A DNA stretch of 64,000 bases from Glossina fuscipes (lineage: Eukaryota > Arthropoda > Insecta > Diptera > Glossinidae). Made by a program: the position numbers and the translations under genes. Location of the stretch: NCBI RefSeq assembly GCF_014805625.2, contig NW_023998417.1, positions 8,742,343 through 8,806,342 of the forward strand, written 5' to 3'. This document shows, one piece after another, positions 58,614 to 64,000 of the stretch. The stretch's first letter is position 1, and each line of letters begins with the position of its first letter. The notes beneath the pieces are model-generated. The model ran no database searches and was not told where the DNA came from. It worked only from the letters and a program-made list of their open reading frames with translations.

Positions 58614-58637
58614 TTTTTTTTTTTTTTTTTTTTTTTT
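58614..58637. repeat. Poly-T run
   Basis: About 24 T in the GNPNAT 3' region. Confidence 0.85.
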
Positions 58638-58716
58638 GTATATGCATTTTGCATCCAATCTTTGATGCTCCAGGTGGTGTGTATTTTACCTTTTAAAAGT
58701 ACTTTTATAAATTAAT

Positions 58717-58722
58717 AATAAA
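58717..58722 (+). terminator. Candidate polyadenylation signal of Gnpnat
   Basis: AATAAA about 420 nt after the stop, before the 3' end of the convergent WDR24 gene. Confidence 0.4.
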
Positions 58723-58785
58723 ATGTATGCAAAAAAGAAAAACCATATTCGTTTAAAACAGAAAGTTTGTGCATTACTTAACATA

Positions 58786-58791
58786 TTTAAT
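58786..58791 (-). terminator. Candidate polyadenylation signal of WDR24
   Basis: ATTAAA (common variant) on the minus strand about 30 nt beyond the WDR24 stop. Confidence 0.4.
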
Positions 58792-58819
58792 CCTAGTGTA
58801 ATATTTTTGGTCAAATTCA

Positions 58820-61800
58820 TTAATTATACTCACACAAGTGACCACAGATTGGGCAAATAGAGCGATTCGAAAAGTATTCCATTAAATGTTCGATGTGACC
58901 TCCATGTGAGCAGCCTTGACACCATGCATACACACCTCTTACAATTAAACCACATATGGAGCACTTTGATGAACGCATAGATTTACACTTCTGACAATAC
59001 CAACCGGCACTACCACTCAATGGACGTCCGCAATCGCCACAATTTGTGTAAACAGTTGTCGATTTTTGATTCAATTCTTGCACAGATGCAATCCAAGCAA
59101 GATTTATTACGGTGCAAGCCTCGTTCCACATTTGATAGCGATGCAATTGATCAATATAAGTCTGGAACCAATGCTCCTTGAATTAGATAATTATAAAATA
59201 TTGCAATTTCTCAACTTTTCACAAATAAAAAAACACTTACAATTAAACTTTCTTCAATCGGTAAATATTTTCGACTTTCACCCATCGCTATTAGGACAGC
59301 TAGAGCGGTTTGTACATCACCTACATCGTTCTGCAATTTTAATGCATCCGCTATGAACTGATGAGGCTCCCACATCGGAATAGGAGGTATGTGGTTGACT
59401 TTTAAAATAGCCGGCACATTGGGGGGCTGATAATGAACATTACATTCTATTAGGAATTGCGCATGCGTATGAATTGGTTTATTACCGGCGACTTTGCACG
59501 ATCTTGAGCCTTTATATCCAATTGCGGTCTAGCCGCTTGAACATCACAGTGCAAAGCAGTATCAGGAAATGCTAAAGCTTTTGTAAAATCAGGAGGCCCA
59601 ACATAAATGAATCCATTACGCAGCACATCGAAATTGTCAAAAGTGATTTCCGTTAAGATTTGAGTTTCTGACAAAATAACTGAACCGTAAGGAGGATATG
59701 TCTGTTTGCCACCAGAATCGCTGGCATCTAAGAGTGCATCCTCGTCTTGCGATTTAAGTTCATTGCCATCGGCGGACCCAATACCACTGTTATTTTCATG
59801 ATGATCCCATTTCATTAGGACGTCACTGTTGATCGCATGCGTTGACCTACGGGAGGTTTGGCAATTTTTTTGCTTCGAAAATGAATTCCGATGCTCATAT
59901 TTTTGTTTATTAAACTCATTGGAAGCATAAAGCACTTTTATGAAATTCCATAAAGTTGTGGCCTTGAAGTGATAAACGAAACGAACATTATTATTTAAAA
60001 TAATATATATATATATTGGTAGAATTTGTTCCGCAAGCTTGGATACCCATTATTTTAAGCGAATACATATAGAAACTACAAAATTTAATTCATGCAATCA
60101 TTCTTGTGGAGACATAAGTTACAAATTTGTAAAACTACGTATGGTGAAACAATGTTAAGGAAAGTTTATTTTAACAGCGCAACGAGAAACTCTTTCATAA
60201 TTGCTTCCAATTAACTTCCAATTTGTAAGAGGAATGCTACACTTTAGTAAAACAATTTCGGACAGACAGCGTATATAATGAATTGCTTAACAAATAATAT
60301 ACTTCTCACGGATGGGTATCATTGGATACGAAATTTTATGAACTTACATTGTGTTTACCATATTTGCGCGATACCATAGCATTGTGATCACAAATGTCGC
60401 CTAGTTTTTTACCTGTGAATATTAACTCTTTAGCGCAACCAAAGAAGCATTCATGTTCCTTAAGTGGTACCGAATTATCTGCATTGTATCCCGTATACTA
60501 TGCGAAGTCAAAGAAATTGTTTAAAAACTCTTATTATGAATTCATAAATTCGTAAAGAAGAAAAACTTAACATTACCGAGGATTTTAATAAAAATCTACA
60601 CATATTCGATTCGGCTATATGAAATTGTTCTGTACCATTAATCGATTTCTGTCGAGCTCTGAAATGCACACTCTCAAATAAATTTATAAACTCTTCATGA
60701 TAAGTACGTACATCAATGGATTAATTTTCATCATTTGTGTTGCAGTAATTATTGAATAAACTTTCTTTTTATCAGCGAACGATATATCACCGCCACGCCC
60801 CGAACTAGCACCTTGCGAATTAGCCTTAATTGCCGGACGGGAAGCGTCCTTAAATGCATGTTTGTAAATAGTAGAATCTTTGCTTGTCGACAGTAAACAA
60901 TGCGAATCATTGCCCTTCCACGCTATTCCAGTCGTAACGTTTGTATGATCATTAAACGAAGCAAAAGGAATAAATGGTCTTCTAATATCCCATACATGAA
61001 TACTATAGTCCACAACGAGAGCGCAACTGGCAATATGATAACTAAAAAGAAAAAAAGAAAAAAAATGAAGAAAATGCGCAAATTTTTATCTTAATATGTA
61101 CGACTATTTCTTGTATAAAATATCATTTCATTACGTTCGTTCTGGCCGCCACTTGACACGCCCAACAACTGCTATGGTATGTATAGTGTATTCCAGTGAA
61201 TTTTTACCATCCATATTCCAAACCTGAAGGTAGAATTCTTATATTTTTTAAACAAACTATTTTTACGTCAAAGAGCACCTTAATTTGTTTGTCTCTGCTC
61301 CCTGTGGCCAACCAATTATTTGTTGAATGCCAATCACAGGTGTAAATTGGACCACTGTGTGCTGTAAATTGCAATAAGCACTTCTCACCCCTTTTTTAAA
61401 TTTAATTTTATTAATTAAAATAAATTTTGTTTTTATAGCGCGTAAGGATTATTACCTTCTTAAATCCCATAACTGGACAGTACCATTTTCTGATACAGCC
61501 GAGAATACGTTATTGCAATGCGGGCTGAATTTCACATCTCTAACTGATTCTGAATTACTGTAAAATGTGTAAATAGCTTTATCGCAACGCGTATCGAAGC
61601 ATTTGATAGTACCATCTTGGGAACCTGAAATCAAAATATTCGCTTCACCGCTATGAAATGTAACCGTATGAGCGGTGCGTTCATGGTCATTGTACACTAG
61701 CAATTGCTTTTGTCTCCCAAATTTCGATAAATCCCATACCGAAACAACTCCGTTTGTAGCCGCGGTTGCTAATATATTACTGTCTAAAGCACTCCACGCT

Positions 61801-62076
61801 ACATCATTTGATGAATAACTTAAATTTTGATTTTTTCCACCACGCATATTGCATACCTCAGTGAAGCCATCATTTTCAATGGAATATAGTTTTAGTACTT
61901 GAATTAAACGAATAATAATAGTAATAATAATAATAATAATTAAATATAAATATTTAGGACGACTTACAACTTCTGCCGGCAACCGCAATTTGAGAGTAGT
62001 CTTTATTCAAAGCTAAAGCGTTCGCGTGCCCTTCTTGACATATGCGCATGGATATAGTGAAAGATTCCTCCAACAT
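58820..62076 (-). CDS. Wdr24: WDR24, GATOR2 complex subunit
   Basis: Ten exons on the minus strand: 62076-61968, 61897-61456, 61390-61279, 61223-61135, 61041-60712, 60658-60577, 60497-60348, 59962-59486, 59426-59241 and 59176-58820. The joined frame gives 777 residues (human about 790). WDR24 is part of GATOR2, which relays amino-acid sufficiency to TORC1 at the lysosome by opposing GATOR1. The N-terminal WD40 propeller covers about residues 20-350, with ATAATNGVVSVWDLSK, GSQDGTIKCFD, GTVQLWDLRR, WLATGSRDK and YSIHVWDIRRPF as blade signatures. A less conserved linker follows (about 440-600), rich in Ser/Asp/Asn. The C-terminus (about 705-777) has paired Cys/His motifs, CGDCGRPLSG, CQKC, CSIC, WCQGCSHGGH and CPICGHLCEY, a zinc-ribbon/RING module. 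Introns of 53 bp (60659-60711) and 59 bp (59427-59485) are very short. It is divergent from IntS11 and convergent with Gnpnat. Confidence 0.95.
61913..61940. repeat. (TAA)n trinucleotide repeat in WDR24 intron 1
   Basis: About nine AAT-type units within the 70 bp first intron (61898-61967). Confidence 0.85.
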
Positions 62077-62758
62077 TTAGTTTTTCAACAAGCTTTTCCA
62101 CTTTTAAATCACTTTTGATATTTTATAATTTACAAATAATCGGTATAAACATGTCTGTAAAATATATTTACAAACACAGATGTTTACGTTAATGTTACCT
62201 TCAATTTAAAAATTGAAACAGCAATTCCCAGTACGTTATAAAATCATTTCAATATTTTCCATTAAACATATTTCAATGTTTTCACGATGATTGAATGGCA
62301 AGAAAAGTTTATGGCACTTCAATATTTAATTACTATTACTTTTTTTTAATAAGACTGCTAATAATATATAGAAAAAAATCTGTTAAAGGTAAAGTTTGCA
62401 ATCTAAGTAAAAATTTTATATTGTTGTTGTTCCTTTCTTTTGTTATTTCGGTTTGTTCTTTTCACATCTTTTTCATTTCCTAAAGAGAAGTAAATAAAAA
62501 AAATAATAAACATTTAAATAAAGTAATTCTAAAATTAGAAAAATATCGTTTAAAAAAAAATACAAGTAAATTAATCAATCATTTTTCTGATTTAAACAAG
62601 TACTTGTTCATTAATTTTGTGTTATCTATTTTATTGGTTTTATATTAAATTAATTTTCAAGAGAATCGTATTAAACAAAAAAAAAAAAAAAAAAAAGAAA
62701 GTAATTATATTAATTGCAAATTAATTCTTGAGCCAGTTAAATAAGCGGTTCTAAGACC
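62077..62758. promoter_or_regulatory. Divergent promoter region between WDR24 and IntS11
   Basis: About 680 bp without a supported ORF between two head-to-head genes. It is very AT-rich, with an A run at about 62678-62695. Both promoters must be here; I recognise no canonical core element. Confidence 0.55.
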
Positions 62759-64000
62759 ATGCCTGATATAAAAATAACACCATTAGGAGCTGGTCAAGAC
62801 GTCGGTCGTAGTTGTCTTTTGTTATCCATGGGCGGTAAAAACATTATGCTTGATTGTGGAATGCACATGGGATATAACGATGAACGTCGCTTTCCGGATT
62901 TTTCATACATTGTTCCAGATGGACCCATTACAAGTCACATTGACTGTGTCATTATTTCCCATTTTCATTTAGGTGAATATTGAAATGGAAAAACTTGAAA
63001 AGAATGAAATTATAAAGAAGTTTGCTTTCATCTTTTCATTTAAGATCATTGCGGAGCTTTGCCTTATATGTCTGAAATGGTAGGTAAAATGTTGTACATA
63101 TTGTACATATCTATAAATCAATCATTAATCGTATAATAGCTGAATAAAATTAATTGTTTACTTTATCATGCTGATACGCATTACCACGCATTACATTGAT
63201 TGATTAATATAATATTTAGGTAGGCTATTCAGGACCGATTTATATGACACATCCAACAAAGGCTATAGCACCAATATTATTAGAAGATATGCGTAAAGTG
63301 GCTGTGGAACGTAAAGGCGAATCAAATTTCTTCACCACTCAGATGATTAAAGATTGCATGAAAAAAGTAACCGCTGTCACTCTTCATCAAAGTGTTATGG
63401 TGGATAGCGAGTTGGAAATCAAGGCTTATTATGCGGGCCATGTTTTAGGTGCAGCTATGTTTTGGATACGTGTCGCTTCGCAATCTGTTGTTTACACTGG
63501 CGACTATAATATGACACCTGATCGCCACTTAGGTTCCGCTTGGATAGATAAATGCCGCCCAGATCTCTTAATCTCCGAGAGTACGTATGCCACCACAATA
63601 CGTGATTCTAAACGTTGTCGTGAACGTGATTTCTTGAAAAAAGTGCACGAATGTGTTGCAAAAGGTGGAAAAGTACTTATACCCGTATTTGCTTTGGGCC
63701 GTGCCCAGGAATTGTGTATTCTTTTGGAGACATATTGGGACCGCATGAATCTTAAATATCCTATATACTTTGCGTTAGGCCTTACCGAAAAGGCAAATAC
63801 GTATTACAAAATGTTCATCACTTGGACGAATCAGAAAATACGCAAAACATTTGTACATCGCAATATGTTTGATTTTAAGCATATTAAACCTTTCGATAAG
63901 GCGTACATTGATAGCCCGGGATCTATGGTGGTTTTCGCTACACCGGGCATGTTGCATGCCGGTTTATCTTTACAAATATTTAAAAAATGGGCTCCCAATG
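62759..64000 (+). CDS. IntS11: Integrator complex subunit 11, catalytic endonuclease (5' part, cut by window edge)
   Basis: Three exons are visible: 62759-62972, 63045-63079 and 63220 to the window end, with introns of 72 and 140 bp. About 343 residues are seen of a protein that is about 600 in human. IntS11 is the metallo-beta-lactamase/beta-CASP nuclease of Integrator, which cleaves snRNA precursors and nascent transcripts at paused genes. The zinc motif HFHLDH is at residues 68-73 (His68, His70, Asp72, His73); its Asp codon is split by intron 1. Further ligands are His157 in YYAGHVLG and Asp178 in YTGDYN. The beta-CASP part begins with ESTYATT and includes [20 protein letters not shown] and [13 protein letters not shown]. 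Identity with the human protein is very high over the whole visible part. The start at 62759 matches the family N-terminus [19 protein letters not shown]. Confidence 0.97.

Noticed and set aside
60684..60711. Direct continuation of the WDR24 exon ending at 60712
   Set aside because: It reaches a stop after a few codons; splicing from 60712 to 60658 keeps the frame.
1..64000. CRISPR arrays, bacterial operons, phage or viral genes
   Set aside because: The DNA is eukaryotic with spliced genes; I saw no regularly spaced direct repeats of CRISPR type and no viral protein signatures.

Overview
The window is AT-rich eukaryotic DNA from a higher fly (Diptera, Brachycera). This is inferred from spliced GT-AG genes with very short introns (53-240 bp) mixed with introns of 9-13 kb, many di- and trinucleotide microsatellites, mariner remnants, and proteins that read as fly orthologues. 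A tsetse-like or other calyptrate fly is my best guess, but the sequence alone does not settle the genus. There is one assembly gap (N) at 40204-40848.

Left half (1-40 kb): gene-poor. Two intronless M13 (neprilysin-like) metallopeptidase genes lie at 9440-11551 (+) and 20087-22168 (-). A PAQR4-like seven-transmembrane receptor/hydrolase gene runs from before 16269 to 39940 (+). Five of its exons are visible, separated by introns of about 12.8 kb, 0.24 kb, 8.8 kb and 1.1 kb. The second M13 gene lies inside the largest of these introns on the opposite strand. The introns also hold mariner transposase remnants, tRNA-like (probably SINE) fragments, a GC-rich block of unknown origin, a polypyrimidine minisatellite and copies of a degenerate dispersed repeat.

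Middle (40-49 kb): the gap, then AT-rich DNA without a convincing coding gene. There are two islands of higher GC, at 41.4-41.6 kb and 45.5-45.7 kb. The first may be a 5' exon or promoter on the minus strand.

Right half (49-64 kb): a compact housekeeping cluster. In order: cardiolipin synthase (+), a DHRS7B-like short-chain dehydrogenase (-), the complex I assembly factor NDUFAF1/CIA30 (+), a diverged tandem-repeat array at 54.0-55.4 kb, glucosamine-6-phosphate N-acetyltransferase (+), the GATOR2 subunit WDR24 (-), and the 5' part of Integrator subunit 11 (+), which runs off the right edge. I assembled all intron/exon joins by eye from splice sites, reading phase and remembered family alignments, and every complete gene closes in frame. 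Functionally the cluster covers mitochondrial membrane lipid and complex I biogenesis (CLS, NDUFAF1), UDP-GlcNAc supply (GNPNAT), amino-acid signalling to TORC1 (WDR24) and snRNA 3'-end processing/transcription attenuation (IntS11). These are ordinary conserved genes. I found no convincing novel multi-gene system; the interesting material is structural (nested gene, repeats, mobile remnants, M13 motif changes).
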